Shown here: one piece after another, positions 24,932-33,729 of the stretch
How the letters are laid out: every line of letters starts with the position of its first letter
How positions within the stretch are numbered: position 1 is the stretch's first letter
Assembly (NCBI RefSeq): GCF_030122845.1
Contig: NZ_CP126084.1
Coordinates: 4,216,001-4,280,000 of the forward strand
Direction of reading: 5' to 3'
DNA: 64,000 nt
Origin: Paenibacillus woosongensis
GTDB lineage: Bacteria; Bacillota; Bacilli; Paenibacillales; Paenibacillaceae
Made by a program: the position numbers and the translations under genes
Notes under the pieces: model-generated
What the model was told of the DNA's origin: nothing
Database searches by the model: none
The model's input: the letters and a program-made list of their open reading frames with translations, nothing else

Positions 24932-26340
24932 TCGATATTCACCCGGCCCCCGCTAAGCGTGACCTCATCCTCCACTTTAAGCGAAGCATTCCCTTGCACG
25001 AATTCAATGCCCGACTCCCCTTGGATAAGAATCTTGGCACCGCCGTTAATTTCGATATCTTCCATGGCTGACAGGGAAATCTTCTTGTCGCTGTTAATTT
25101 CAATCCCCCCGTCATCGGTAAGTTTCATCAGCAATTGGCCCCCGCCAATAATTTCAACCGCGCCGGGTTTAAACACAATTTCTTTGCCATATTTGGTACT
25201 GATGCTCTTCACTGACGGGTCGCTTCGTTTCTCAGGATTAGAGGAGTCGGTATCTACCGAGCTCGCGGCAAAAGCGTTCTTCTCTTGTTCATCGGGAAAA
25301 TAAAGCCGCACTTCATCCCCTTTTTCCGGCATGCAGTACCAGCCGCTCCCATCCGGGGATGAATAAACCGTGGAATAAGCAAACCACATCGCTTCATTGA
25401 CAGGTTGATCCCGATCAATATGCAGCTTTACCCTGACCTTATCCTTCGCCACATCAAGAATCGTTCCGAATAACGACGTTCCTGCTAAGGCATAAGGATA
25501 TTCCGTTCGGCAGCGCAGCCCTTTGGCATCCTTTAGGTCATACAAGCTGCTCAGTATGCCGTTCTCTAGTTTCGTCTCCACGCGGCTGACATACAATGTC
25601 CGTTTCTGGAAGGTAACCGCCTGGCCCAACTCAAACACCTTGTGGCTTGTAACCGTGTAACTGATGCTATTTTGCTCTGATATATCCTTGACACCATTCT
25701 CGGACTTCAGCTTATAGTCTCTTAAATCTTTATTGACAGAGTAGTTGTATTCATCTAATTTCTGTGGGTTATCAGCGTCTGGCAATCCGACATACAGTTT
25801 GATACCGGTTTGAGAGCTGACAGGAATAAGAGGAGCGTGGAAATGCGAGGCTAATCTCCTCATAAATGCCCAGTCGGTTTCTTGATATTGGACCAGCAAT
25901 CCCCCCGTCTTGTTGCCTTGCGATGCTTCGTCAATGACATCGGAATCAGGGTAGCTGGCGATAATTCGATGGAACAAACTTTTATAAGATAGTTCTTTGT
26001 TTTGGATCGATCCAGTTTCCTTACGGATATCCATAAGGATGGATAAGCTATGGGCTTCAATGGCAATGCTTCTTACACCACGCGCAGCTTGTACGGATAT
26101 ATTCGTAATTACACCGTGAAACAGAGGGATTGCCTTATCCTCATCCTGGACCGCAACCCGAATGGTATCGCTCGCATTGGCTTGTTCAATATACTTATCC
26201 TGCATGTCTTCGGAAATAATGCCGCTAAGTTTCAGCTTGGCATGTTCGTTCACTTGTTTTTCAATGACGAGTTCCGTAATTCTCTCAAACTTATAATTTG
26301 ATACCTTAATATTTGCAGACGTATAGATGATCTCACTCAT
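24928..26340 (-). CDS. VgrG-like spike protein without toxin domain
   Basis: A 470-residue protein with the same core plan as the toxin-bearing spike. An N-terminal late-control-D/gp27-like part contains VQYQETDWAFMRRLASHFHA. A gp5-like OB domain (FGTILDVAKDKVRVKLHIDR, with WYCMPEKGDEVRLYFPDEQE) follows, then a beta-repeat tail (KEIVFKPGAVEIIGGGQLLM, ISLSAMEDIEINGGAKILIQ) that ends without a toxin. Overall identity to the toxin-bearing copy is low, so it is a distinct paralogue. Its start overlaps the upstream stop as ATGA. It may be the structural spike, or trimerise with the toxin-bearing copy. Confidence 0.87.
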   Translation of the reverse strand: MSEIIYTSANIKVSNYKFERITELVIEKQVNEHAKLKLSGIISEDMQDKYIEQANASDTIRVAVQDEDKAIPLFHGVITNISVQAARGVRSIAIEAHSLSILMDIRKETGSIQNKELSYKSLFHRIIASYPDSDVIDEASQGNKTGGLLVQYQETDWAFMRRLASHFHAPLIPVSSQTGIKLYVGLPDADNPQKLDEYNYSVNKDLRDYKLKSENGVKDISEQNSISYTVTSHKVFELGQAVTFQKRTLYVSRVETKLENGILSSLYDLKDAKGLRCRTEYPYALAGTSLFGTILDVAKDKVRVKLHIDRDQPVNEAMWFAYSTVYSSPDGSGWYCMPEKGDEVRLYFPDEQEKNAFAASSVDTDSSNPEKRSDPSVKSISTKYGKEIVFKPGAVEIIGGGQLLMKLTDDGGIEINSDKKISLSAMEDIEINGGAKILIQGESGIEFVQGNASLKVEDEVTLSGGRVNIE

Positions 26341-26936
26341 GCTTGTTCCCCTCCCTCTTCTTCAACATGGACAATGAGACTGCGAATGGCTTGATACGCC
26401 ACATCTCTCCAATCGGGATAATCCTCATATCGGCAGCAGAAGGTTCCCATGAGGACTTTGCCTTCAAATTCGAGGAAATACATGATGTTAAACAAGGCTC
26501 CGTCGATCACCATATTTTTGAACTCAAAGTATCCGAACGTTTTCTCGTTTACAGTCTCTACCCCGCTTTCATAGAAAACATGGGAGGGATTCGATTTTTG
26601 AATCATCGTTTTCATGCCATCAGACAGTTCCGCTACCATTTCATCCTTTAACTCATGATCTATTCGGTTGAGAGTGAAATTAATGGCTCCCGTCTCATCG
26701 CTTCTAATGATTTCAGGCCGTTGTTCATAGGGATACTTAATAGAACGAATCTCCTTAGGCATCTCTTCAAAGTCAGCAGGAAGGTAGAGAGAGATTTTGT
26801 CCTCGTAGAAAGACTGCATGGTAAATTCATAATACCGGTTCCCAATTTTCACCGGCCCATCCGTAATCGAACGGGATACCATCGATTGCTCTGCTTCATT
26901 AATGATCTGCGTAATCTTCTCATCCATAAACGACAT
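26337..26936 (-). CDS. DcrB/DUF1795-like protein, candidate EagR-type effector chaperone
   Basis: A 199-residue soluble protein, first gene of the spike operon. After a helical N-terminus it shows a PsbP/DcrB-like alternation: YYEFTMQSFYEDKISLYLPA, DETGAINFTLNRIDHELKDE, FGYFEFKNMVIDGALFNIMY and VLMGTFCCRYEDYPDWRDVA. DUF1795 proteins include the EagR chaperones that shield membrane helices of T6SS effectors. The toxin-bearing spike in this operon has a hydrophobic stretch, so such a job fits. ATG 26936 has GGAGG 7 bases upstream. The fold was judged by pattern only. Confidence 0.65.
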   Translation of the reverse strand: MSFMDEKITQIINEAEQSMVSRSITDGPVKIGNRYYEFTMQSFYEDKISLYLPADFEEMPKEIRSIKYPYEQRPEIIRSDETGAINFTLNRIDHELKDEMVAELSDGMKTMIQKSNPSHVFYESGVETVNEKTFGYFEFKNMVIDGALFNIMYFLEFEGKVLMGTFCCRYEDYPDWRDVAYQAIRSLIVHVEEEGGEQA

Positions 26937-27097
26937 AACTTTTCCTCCTCCTTTTACCACCTATACCTATATTTCGGAAACTTAATCGATGTAATTAAGC
27001 CATATTCATACAAAGCATCCATTTAGCCCAAAAAAATATAATTGCCGGGCAGCTCCCCCCCCCCGGGTCATAGTTCGTACATTTCATTCATGAGGAC

Positions 27098-27132
27098 GTA
27101 AAAAGGCTGCCGAGATTTACTCGACAGCCTGT
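27098..27132 (-). terminator. terminator after the glycoside phosphorylase gene
   Basis: On the minus strand AGGCTGTCGAG-TAAAT-CTCGGCAGCCTTTTTACG forms an 11-bp stem with a T tract, about 60 bases after the stop codon at 27193. Confidence 0.85.
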
Positions 27133-27192
27133 AGCGGACAACGGCCCGCGCGTTGCTTCTTTATATCATTTTTTGATTTCATCTTTTATGGA

Positions 27193-30100
27193 TTAGTTCA
27201 AGTAGATATCGATTGCAGCCACTTGGCCATTCCGGACTTCATGCGCCAGTTCGGGGCCAATGACGCTACCGGCGATATCGGCTGTGGAGCCATCCTTCTT
27301 CGTCAGCTGAATTCGCTCTACCATCGCTTTATCTGCGCCAAACGTATCCGCCTTACGCGGATTATGGTAGGTCACCTCCGTGCTGCCAAGGAATTTAAAT
27401 CCAACTTTCCCTTGCTCATCGAACAACCATCCCGGCAAAGTCGGTTCAAAGGCAAGCTGCAGCTGGCCGTCCTTGATGCTGAACACCTGGCTGCCGATCA
27501 TCATTTTAATCCACATGCTGATAAACTCGGCAGTCGAGCCGCTTAATCGGGCAACAAAGCCACGGCCATGCACATGAGGGTCAGGGTTGACGCTTGTAGC
27601 GATAAACGACGAGTTCTCCAGTGTACTGCGGCCGTATACCGCAGGATCCAGGAACGGAATCAATGACGTCTTCATTTCCGCAAAAAACTGCTCATACAGC
27701 CCGCTCTTCAGCAGTGCCAGCAAATATTTATAGCTCATGTGGAGGAATACCGACTCCCGCTCCAGCCAGCCTGGCGTAAAGGCCCGAATCCGGCCGATCT
27801 CCTGGGATTCGCCATCCAGGCTCACCGAGGTTTTGTACATCTGGATCTCTTTATCGAACAGGTCGCTCTGCCGGATCAGCTCATACGCCTTCTCGGCTTG
27901 CGCCTTGTCGTCGATCGTCTTCAGCCAGCGGGCCGGCCCTTCAAGGAAATGCGGCAAAGGCTTCGCTTCAAATTTCTTCACGATGACCTTCGGCAGACCA
28001 TAGCCGCTAATGACAGGTTTGCCCTGAGCATCTATAACAGGCTCGTATTCCACCGCTTCGAAGACGAAATATGTCGGCGTCAGGCCATGGCCCAATTCAA
28101 TAGCCCGTTCGATGCCTTGATCGATTTTTTTCAGCATTTGTTTGTAAATGGATCCTAGCTCAGCAAGTGAAATCTGCTTCAGCTCGCCGCTGATTCCGAA
28201 GCGGATCTCGTCGCGGTACTGCTCGCGAGCGGCAGCCACTTGGTCCCAGTAATTGAACTGTTCAAGCTCCCCGGCGAATTGACGCTCCATTAACAAGCTT
28301 ACCCGTTCAAGCAGCTCATGCATCTCTTCTGGAAGGCCCACCTGCCGATCGCCATACAGCTCGCTTGCCTCGATGACCAGCTTCACGATCCGCTTCAGCT
28401 CGAACGTCTCGCTCATGCCGGAGCCGAACAACCCTGGAAGGCCGTTCATCGCATCGTTCCAGCCCGGCTTGTCGCCTTCCATTTCCACGCCCATGCCATA
28501 AGGGTCAAGCGTCGCAAATTTGTTCAGCGACAACGAGATCAGCTTGACGAACAGATTCGTGCGGAATATCTCGCCTTCTCCATGCTTCGTTTTCAGCCAG
28601 TTCGTATCATTAAGGGACAGGCCGAACCTCTGCATTTTCTCCTCATCATGCTCCAGCGCTCCGTATTGGCGCACCTTCGTCCCGTTGATGACGTATTTCT
28701 CGCTTCGCGGGAGCACCCGTGCCGGGCTGTCGAAGAATGTGTAGACCTCTTCCCCGAACAGCAGCTTTTCTTTGCGATCCGGGAAAATATCCAGATATCC
28801 CTCGACGAGATCCATATTGTACGTCCAGTGATCCGACCAGTACCCTTCGCCGAAGGCGGCTTCGATATTCTGCTCCGCTAGGGACAGAATCCCCGTCAGT
28901 ACCTCTTCCTCACTCCGCCGCAGGCCTGCGTCCTTGTCCGCCAGCAGGGAGATCACTTTACCTGGCGTAAATTTGCCTAGGCAAAGGGCCTGCAACTTCT
29001 CGGCGATCTTCGGGTTCGATACCGAAGTCTCCACCCATTCCCGCAGGCCGGCCGCCCGCTGCTCCTGCACCGTGAAGCTCGTGCCCTCTACGCCCAACGG
29101 GTTATAACCGTCCGCCTGAATTAAGCTGAAGAACGTCACGATATTAAACGTGCCTACCCGCGGATTGAAGTAAATATCGTTCCTGCGGTTCTGGTTGGCG
29201 TCGCGGAAGTTCCCGTTCCCTTGAGAATAATACTCCGGCGCGATCGAGAAGAAATTGTAATCGCGCTCCAAATCCCCGTGCTTGCGGGAATATAAGTGAA
29301 TGACAAACCCTTCCCGGCCGTTCTCGAACAGGAACGGATAGCCGCCGCGCAGGAAGTTATCCATATAGCTCTGACGGCAGTATGCATCAAAGAGCGGCGA
29401 TGATGTCCGGGTCGCGATATCATCGGTCAGCTCCTCCGTCAATTGACCTGCTTCCGCCTGCTTCACGGCAATGTAAGCAGGACTAGCAATGGATGGCGCT
29501 TTTTCATTCAAACGCTCCATGCTCTCAATATGGCCGATTAACGTATACAGCGTAGTCGTCTCGCCAGCTGCCAATTGCGCGGATAATCCCGTAAAACCGC
29601 AAGGCACCTTATTCGTGCAGTACTCCTGCTCCGCCGTCAGCTCGGCGAGGGAACGCTCGGCAAAACGGTCCGGGTACGCCAGGGACGTATTGTCGCCAAA
29701 AATGATCTGGAAGTCGACAATCGGCTTGACGACCTTGCCGTCCTGGCCGAACGAAAGATAGAAATGGCCGCTCTGCACCTCGCTGACCTCCGCACTGTCG
29801 CTTGTGCTTGAACGTACGCGGTAATAGGGAATGCTGTTGTCCAGATTGTATACTTCCATCCAGCTCCGCAGCAGGTTTCCGACTTCCTTGTATCCGGCGT
29901 TGTCTACACCGTATGGCAGAATTTCCGGCAGACCGTCCAGCACCTCAAGCTTCATGGGCTCCCCGGAAATATTAGTGATCTCCACTTTCCGCACCAGGGC
30001 GGCATAGTCGTCGTTTGGCACTTGGAAATAAGTCACCTTGATTCCGATTCCCTGCTCCTTGTTGACTTCCTCAATGCCGATTTCATTCGGCAGAATCACC

Positions 30101-30420
30101 ATTTTCCGCTCGGCAGCGGCATCTGGAGCCGCGCTTTGAAACGGTTCATAGATTCCTTTCGCGCCTTCCCGCTTGATAAAGGTTCTGAAGCCTTTGGATG
30201 ATACCGACTGGTACGTGATGCTCGCCGGAGAGAATTCCATGATCGGGCTTTTCTTGTCGCGAATGCCGAAGCTGCATACCGCCTGGCCGCGGTTGACGTA
30301 GAACGTCCACATCGGAATTCCCTTCAGGCCTGCCAAACCAGGGAGAAAGCTCGAGAAAGGCTTGGCTTTATCAAACTGCTTGATGACGAAAGCGTTCTGA
30401 TCAAATGAATAGTTAGACAT
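27193..30420 (-). CDS. GH94/GH161-like inverting glycoside phosphorylase (cellobiose/beta-glucan phosphorylase type)
   Basis: A 1,075-residue cytoplasmic enzyme with the layout of large inverting beta-glucoside phosphorylases: an N-terminal beta-sandwich (SSFLPGLAGLKGIPMWTFYV, SPIMEFSPASITYQSVSSKG), an (alpha/alpha)6 barrel with EGYWSDHWTYNMDLVEGYLD and DKPGWNDAMNGLPGLFGSGM, and a C-terminal beta domain. The length suits 1,2- or 1,3-beta-oligoglucan phosphorylases (about 1,070-1,130) better than cellobiose phosphorylase (about 800). It would convert imported oligosaccharide plus phosphate into a sugar 1-phosphate. ATG 30420 has GGAGGTAACAGC upstream. The LacI gene and a palindromic operator precede it, so it is probably substrate-induced. 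There is no transporter in this unit. Confidence 0.8.
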   Translation of the reverse strand: MSNYSFDQNAFVIKQFDKAKPFSSFLPGLAGLKGIPMWTFYVNRGQAVCSFGIRDKKSPIMEFSPASITYQSVSSKGFRTFIKREGAKGIYEPFQSAAPDAAAERKMVILPNEIGIEEVNKEQGIGIKVTYFQVPNDDYAALVRKVEITNISGEPMKLEVLDGLPEILPYGVDNAGYKEVGNLLRSWMEVYNLDNSIPYYRVRSSTSDSAEVSEVQSGHFYLSFGQDGKVVKPIVDFQIIFGDNTSLAYPDRFAERSLAELTAEQEYCTNKVPCGFTGLSAQLAAGETTTLYTLIGHIESMERLNEKAPSIASPAYIAVKQAEAGQLTEELTDDIATRTSSPLFDAYCRQSYMDNFLRGGYPFLFENGREGFVIHLYSRKHGDLERDYNFFSIAPEYYSQGNGNFRDANQNRRNDIYFNPRVGTFNIVTFFSLIQADGYNPLGVEGTSFTVQEQRAAGLREWVETSVSNPKIAEKLQALCLGKFTPGKVISLLADKDAGLRRSEEEVLTGILSLAEQNIEAAFGEGYWSDHWTYNMDLVEGYLDIFPDRKEKLLFGEEVYTFFDSPARVLPRSEKYVINGTKVRQYGALEHDEEKMQRFGLSLNDTNWLKTKHGEGEIFRTNLFVKLISLSLNKFATLDPYGMGVEMEGDKPGWNDAMNGLPGLFGSGMSETFELKRIVKLVIEASELYGDRQVGLPEEMHELLERVSLLMERQFAGELEQFNYWDQVAAAREQYRDEIRFGISGELKQISLAELGSIYKQMLKKIDQGIERAIELGHGLTPTYFVFEAVEYEPVIDAQGKPVISGYGLPKVIVKKFEAKPLPHFLEGPARWLKTIDDKAQAEKAYELIRQSDLFDKEIQMYKTSVSLDGESQEIGRIRAFTPGWLERESVFLHMSYKYLLALLKSGLYEQFFAEMKTSLIPFLDPAVYGRSTLENSSFIATSVNPDPHVHGRGFVARLSGSTAEFISMWIKMMIGSQVFSIKDGQLQLAFEPTLPGWLFDEQGKVGFKFLGSTEVTYHNPRKADTFGADKAMVERIQLTKKDGSTADIAGSVIGPELAHEVRNGQVAAIDIYLN

Positions 30421-30492
30421 GCTGTTACCTCCATTTATCATTATTGTTTCTCAATCCATCGGTTTACAAGATATTCCCCCATCTGCAAAGGG

Positions 30493-30508
30493 TCGAAACC
30501 GGTTTCGA
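30493..30508 (-). promoter_or_regulatory. LacI-family operator ahead of the phosphorylase gene
   Basis: TCGAAACCGGTTTCGA is a perfect 16-bp palindrome with the central CG typical of LacI/GalR operators. It lies between the LacI-family gene stop (30547) and the phosphorylase start (30420), 73 bases upstream of the ATG, where it would block the promoter. Confidence 0.75.
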
Positions 30509-30546
30509 TTTATGTTAAAAAACAAGCCGGCCCATGAAGCAGGCAA

Positions 30547-31551
30547 CTACAAAGGGCGGCATGAATCGCGTATAACCAGCTCGACTGGAAGCATATCTCG
30601 CTGTAATTCTTTATGGCCTTCTATCGAATAGATTAACATGTTTGCGGCCCTGCTGCCAAGTCCATATGTATTCTGGCGGATCGTCGTCAGGGCTGGCGTC
30701 AAATATTTCGCCATTTCAATATCGTCAAAGCCGATGACGGAGATGTCTTCTGGAACGGATACCCCCTGCTCCCTCATCGCAATCATTGCGCCGACAGCCA
30801 GATTATCCCCGGCCGCGAACACCGCCGTGGGGCGATCCTGCAGTTGAAGCAGCTGCTCCATTGCCTTCCTTCCGCTGTCTACGGTAAAGTCATAGCTGCC
30901 TTGCACGATGAACTCCGGCTTAGGCGACAAGCCCCGCCGCTGCATGGCTTCGATGAAGCCCTGAGTCCGCTTCTCGCCGGCAAAGGAATGCCCGCCCCCA
31001 ATATGAGCGATGGAGCGGTGTCCGAGCGAATATAAATAATCAACGGCCATCTCGCTGCCCATCGTATTGTCGGAATAGATCGTGCTGGCATGCTCCGATT
31101 CGGAATCCAGCAGGACGCAAGGAATATCCGCCTCCACCAGTTCGTGGAAATAAGGGTCATCATAGTCCGGCAAAATCACGACGATACCATCGACGCCGCG
31201 TATTTTACAATGCTCCAGATACCCGCTGGGCTTGCCCCCGATATCCTTTGTGATAAACATCAGATCGTAGCCTTTCGAGGTAGCCACCTTCTTGAAGCCT
31301 TCAATGACGCCGCCGAAATAAGGATGCAAAATTCCGGCTCCTGACGATTCATTGAACAGCACGCCGATCGTCCAGGAACGCTTGGTCGTTAGCGACCGGG
31401 CATGGGCGTTCGGAACATAATCCAGCTGCTGCGCGGCCTCGAGAATCTTACGGCGGGTCTTCTCGCTAACGTCCGAATAGCCGTTGAACACCTTGGACAC
31501 CGTGGTCGGCGAAAATCCGGTTAACTTGGCAATATCATAAATCGTAGTCAA
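30547..31551 (-). CDS. LacI-family transcriptional regulator
   Basis: A 334-residue regulator with an N-terminal LacI HTH and hinge ([20 protein letters not shown] through [20 protein letters not shown]) and a periplasmic-binding-protein-like ligand domain, with [40 protein letters not shown] and [20 protein letters not shown]. It probably represses the phosphorylase gene through the palindrome at 30493-30508 and responds to a sugar ligand. Just upstream of its ATG, AGTAAACGCTTTGA resembles a catabolite response element with two mismatches. Length and domain order are normal. Confidence 0.93.
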   Translation of the reverse strand: MTTIYDIAKLTGFSPTTVSKVFNGYSDVSEKTRRKILEAAQQLDYVPNAHARSLTTKRSWTIGVLFNESSGAGILHPYFGGVIEGFKKVATSKGYDLMFITKDIGGKPSGYLEHCKIRGVDGIVVILPDYDDPYFHELVEADIPCVLLDSESEHASTIYSDNTMGSEMAVDYLYSLGHRSIAHIGGGHSFAGEKRTQGFIEAMQRRGLSPKPEFIVQGSYDFTVDSGRKAMEQLLQLQDRPTAVFAAGDNLAVGAMIAMREQGVSVPEDISVIGFDDIEMAKYLTPALTTIRQNTYGLGSRAANMLIYSIEGHKELQRDMLPVELVIRDSCRPL

Positions 31552-31745
31552 AGCGTTTACTCATCTCCTGGTACATTCATCCGAGCATGGTCTCATACGT
31601 GTCAAGCAAATTGTAGTCGTCCCAGCGGCAACAAGTCAACTACAAATGTGACAATTGCATTTGTTTCAACCTCCTGGCCGACGTTTAAAAATTACACAAG
31701 CAGCAAAACGCATCCCCAATTTGAGAGGATAAGGAGGTAAAGTCC

Positions 31746-31922
31746 ATGTATGAGCCTCGCGAACGTAATGAAGTGAGTAACGTAGACGTAGAAAGACGAG
31801 ACATTCAGCAGAAATCCGAGCCAAGCATGGTTGCTTCGACGTTTATTAAATATGCCGCTTATATCGTGCTGTTCTTCGGCTTTCTGTACTTCCTTGTAAA
31901 ATACGTATTTCCAATGTTCTAA
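31746..31922 (+). CDS. small single-pass membrane protein, unknown function
   Basis: A 58-residue product. It has a charged cytoplasmic part (MYEPRERNEVSNVDVERRDI) and one C-terminal TM helix (YAAYIVLFFGFLYFLVKYVF) that ends with PMF. AAGGAGG lies 9 bases before the ATG and a terminator follows within 30 bases, so it is a complete transcription unit. It is divergent from the LacI gene. No family was recognised. The coding nature rests on these signals and the clean helix. Confidence 0.72.
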   Translation: MYEPRERNEVSNVDVERRDIQQKSEPSMVASTFIKYAAYIVLFFGFLYFLVKYVFPMF

Positions 31923-31948
31923 TTCAGTTGGAAATCTTTGCGCATTTG

Positions 31949-31979
31949 CCGGAACGCCAGAAGGCGTCCCGGTTTTTTT
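31949..31979 (+). terminator. terminator after the small membrane-protein gene
   Basis: The stem CCGGAACGCC / GGCGTCCCGG with an AGAA loop is followed by seven T residues. Confidence 0.9.
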
Positions 31980-32072
31980 GTTATTTCTTCCGTTTGAATG
32001 TGGCTATTCGGGGTAAACTCCAATTAAGCATCAGCTTCAAGCCTGTACATCATAATGAGGAGGAGATTCCCC

Positions 32073-32429
32073 TTGCCAGAACATTTAGAACATTTAGAAC
32101 ATTTAGAACACGGCGATAATCCCAAGACTGAGGCCGCTGATCACGAGTACAAGAGATACCAGGTATTGAGAGAGTATCGGCCGGAGAACGACATTCCCGG
32201 CGACGATTTGCTCCCGCATGATACACGCATCACCCAAGCGCTTAGCGAGGATGACCCCCATTCCAGCAAGCAGGCGGACGATGTGCGGCATAGCAGCGAT
32301 TTTCCTGATGTGCCCGATGCCGATGAAATTGCCGCAAACAGCCCCGTAGATCCTGCCGCCCCTGACCCGAACGCGGTACCCGGCATTGATGTGCTGAACG
32401 GCTATGATGGGGATGACGGGGATGAGTGA
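32073..32429 (+). CDS. acidic, low-complexity hypothetical protein
   Basis: A 118-residue, very acidic, Asp/Pro-rich protein, probably disordered (DIPGDDLLPHDTRITQALSE, PVDPAAPDPNAVPGIDVLNG, ending YDGDDGDE). It starts at TTG 32073, with GAGGAGG 9 bases upstream. The N-terminus PEHLEHLEHLEH is encoded by a 9-base tandem repeat (ACATTTAGA, about three copies), a likely site of length variation. No domain was recognised. A terminator follows. It may be a spore or envelope-associated protein, but nothing proves this. Confidence 0.65.
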   Translation: MPEHLEHLEHLEHGDNPKTEAADHEYKRYQVLREYRPENDIPGDDLLPHDTRITQALSEDDPHSSKQADDVRHSSDFPDVPDADEIAANSPVDPAAPDPNAVPGIDVLNGYDGDDGDE

Positions 32430-32483
32430 GCCATGCCGGTTACGATGAAGTGACAGGTCCGAACCGTTGTAATACCTTCACAA

Positions 32484-32524
32484 AGGAACCTCTCTCCCCG
32501 CAAATTCAGGGAGAGAGGTTCTTT
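32484..32524. terminator. bidirectional terminator between the acidic protein gene and the ger operon
   Basis: Perfect 15-bp arms AGGAACCTCTCTCCC and GGGAGAGAGGTTCTT enclose a 10-base loop, with T-rich sequence on the plus side and AAAG on the other. It serves the convergent genes ending at 32429 and 32557. Confidence 0.85.
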
Positions 32525-32556
32525 ATTGGCGATATAAATTTCGCAAATTCCTCCAG

Positions 32557-33729
32557 CTAGCGGATCATGCCCGAATATCTAACCTGCACATCCGCCTTGA
32601 CGCTGAATTCCAAATTCGGATATATCCTTCTCCACTCTTCAAGCTCCGTAGCGTTGTTCCAATTCATGGCGCTGTATCTTAACCCCCATCCGAACGGATC
32701 TAGCCCGGTTCCATGGATTTTGACAAGGAATTGCTTAATTTCCTTTTCCCACTGCTCGCTGGCCGCTTTGGAAACGGCTCTGAGAATGGGCCCTGTCATC
32801 TCGATTCCGCCCGTGTTATCCTCCAACGATGCCCTGCCTCCGACGGTATACTGCACGACCATGTTACCCTTATTCGATTTAGCCAATTTGAATTTGGATC
32901 GGTTAGTTTCCATATTGTAACTATATATGTTACCATCCATTTCTACATTGAAGCTGGTCCGCAGCCCTCGCTGGGTTAGCAAATTAAGCAGTCTTGCCTC
33001 GTCGGGCGTTAATTCAGCGCGTATTCTCTGATTGTCCAGCAGCACTGCTTTATTAATCAGAAGAGTATCCTCCCCTTCTTTCTCCACGAGAGGCAGAACA
33101 GGATCCAGGCCTTGCTCCGTCAAATGACGCCGTAAATTATAGGAGAACGTGCTGACGATGAAAGGCGATTCAGTTCCTTCCTTCCCCAAGCTTAAAATGA
33201 GGTAATAAGCGGGGACCCGCTCGCTTTTTAGACGTACGCCAAGCACTTCCTTGGCCGTAGGCCTGGCCACTCCGTTATAGGCGACTAGTTGAATATCCCT
33301 GCGCCTGACCATCCAATCGGTCATTTCGGAAATATTGTTCCGGGCATATCCCTCTCCGAACAATAGCGTCTTGCAAAGGCTGAAATCCAGCTCCTTATCC
33401 ACCTTTGATTTCAGCAGGCGAATTGCCTCCGGTATGCTGCTTGAAATCTGAGAAATGACAATGGCTTCCTGATTACGTTTTGTCGGATCACCTTCGGGAA
33501 TAGCCAGTTTAAGCGAAACCTCGATCAAATGCTTACCCTTACCCTTACCCTTGCCTTCTCCCTCTTTTCCTTCTCCGCCTTCTCCGCCCGCTTCCTCCGT
33601 TTGAACGGAATCAATTCCGAAACTCAATACGAACGCGCGCCGGTCCACGTCCTTGAATTGGCACCCTGCTAGCAGCAGGGATACCAGGCATAACAGGAAT
33701 ACAAGCCTCGGGTACTGCCATTTTCTCAT
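32557..33729 (-). CDS. spore germination lipoprotein, Ger(x)C family
   Basis: A 390-residue lipoprotein. The signal peptide MRKWQYPRLVFLLCLVSLLL ends in lipobox LAGC, followed by QFKDVDRRAFVLSFGID, the typical GerC opening (domain I). Domains II/III follow with VRRRDIQLVAYNGVARPTAK, IVSTFSYNLRRHLTEQG and the C-terminal YPNLEFSVKADVQVRYSGMI. GerC is the lipoprotein subunit of the GerA-type nutrient receptor in the inner spore membrane. An unusual Gly/Glu/Lys-rich insert (GGEGGEGKEGEGKGKGKGKH, about residues 49-68) is encoded by short tandem repeats. ATG 33729 overlaps the end of gerB. Third gene of the operon. Confidence 0.92.
   Translation of the reverse strand: MRKWQYPRLVFLLCLVSLLLAGCQFKDVDRRAFVLSFGIDSVQTEEAGGEGGEGKEGEGKGKGKGKHLIEVSLKLAIPEGDPTKRNQEAIVISQISSSIPEAIRLLKSKVDKELDFSLCKTLLFGEGYARNNISEMTDWMVRRRDIQLVAYNGVARPTAKEVLGVRLKSERVPAYYLILSLGKEGTESPFIVSTFSYNLRRHLTEQGLDPVLPLVEKEGEDTLLINKAVLLDNQRIRAELTPDEARLLNLLTQRGLRTSFNVEMDGNIYSYNMETNRSKFKLAKSNKGNMVVQYTVGGRASLEDNTGGIEMTGPILRAVSKAASEQWEKEIKQFLVKIHGTGLDPFGWGLRYSAMNWNNATELEEWRRIYPNLEFSVKADVQVRYSGMIR

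Noticed and set aside
16245..26340. A resident prophage
   Set aside because: VgrG-like and PAAR-like proteins resemble phage tail parts, but no capsid, terminase, portal, sheath, tube, lysis or integrase genes are present, and no attachment-site duplication was seen.
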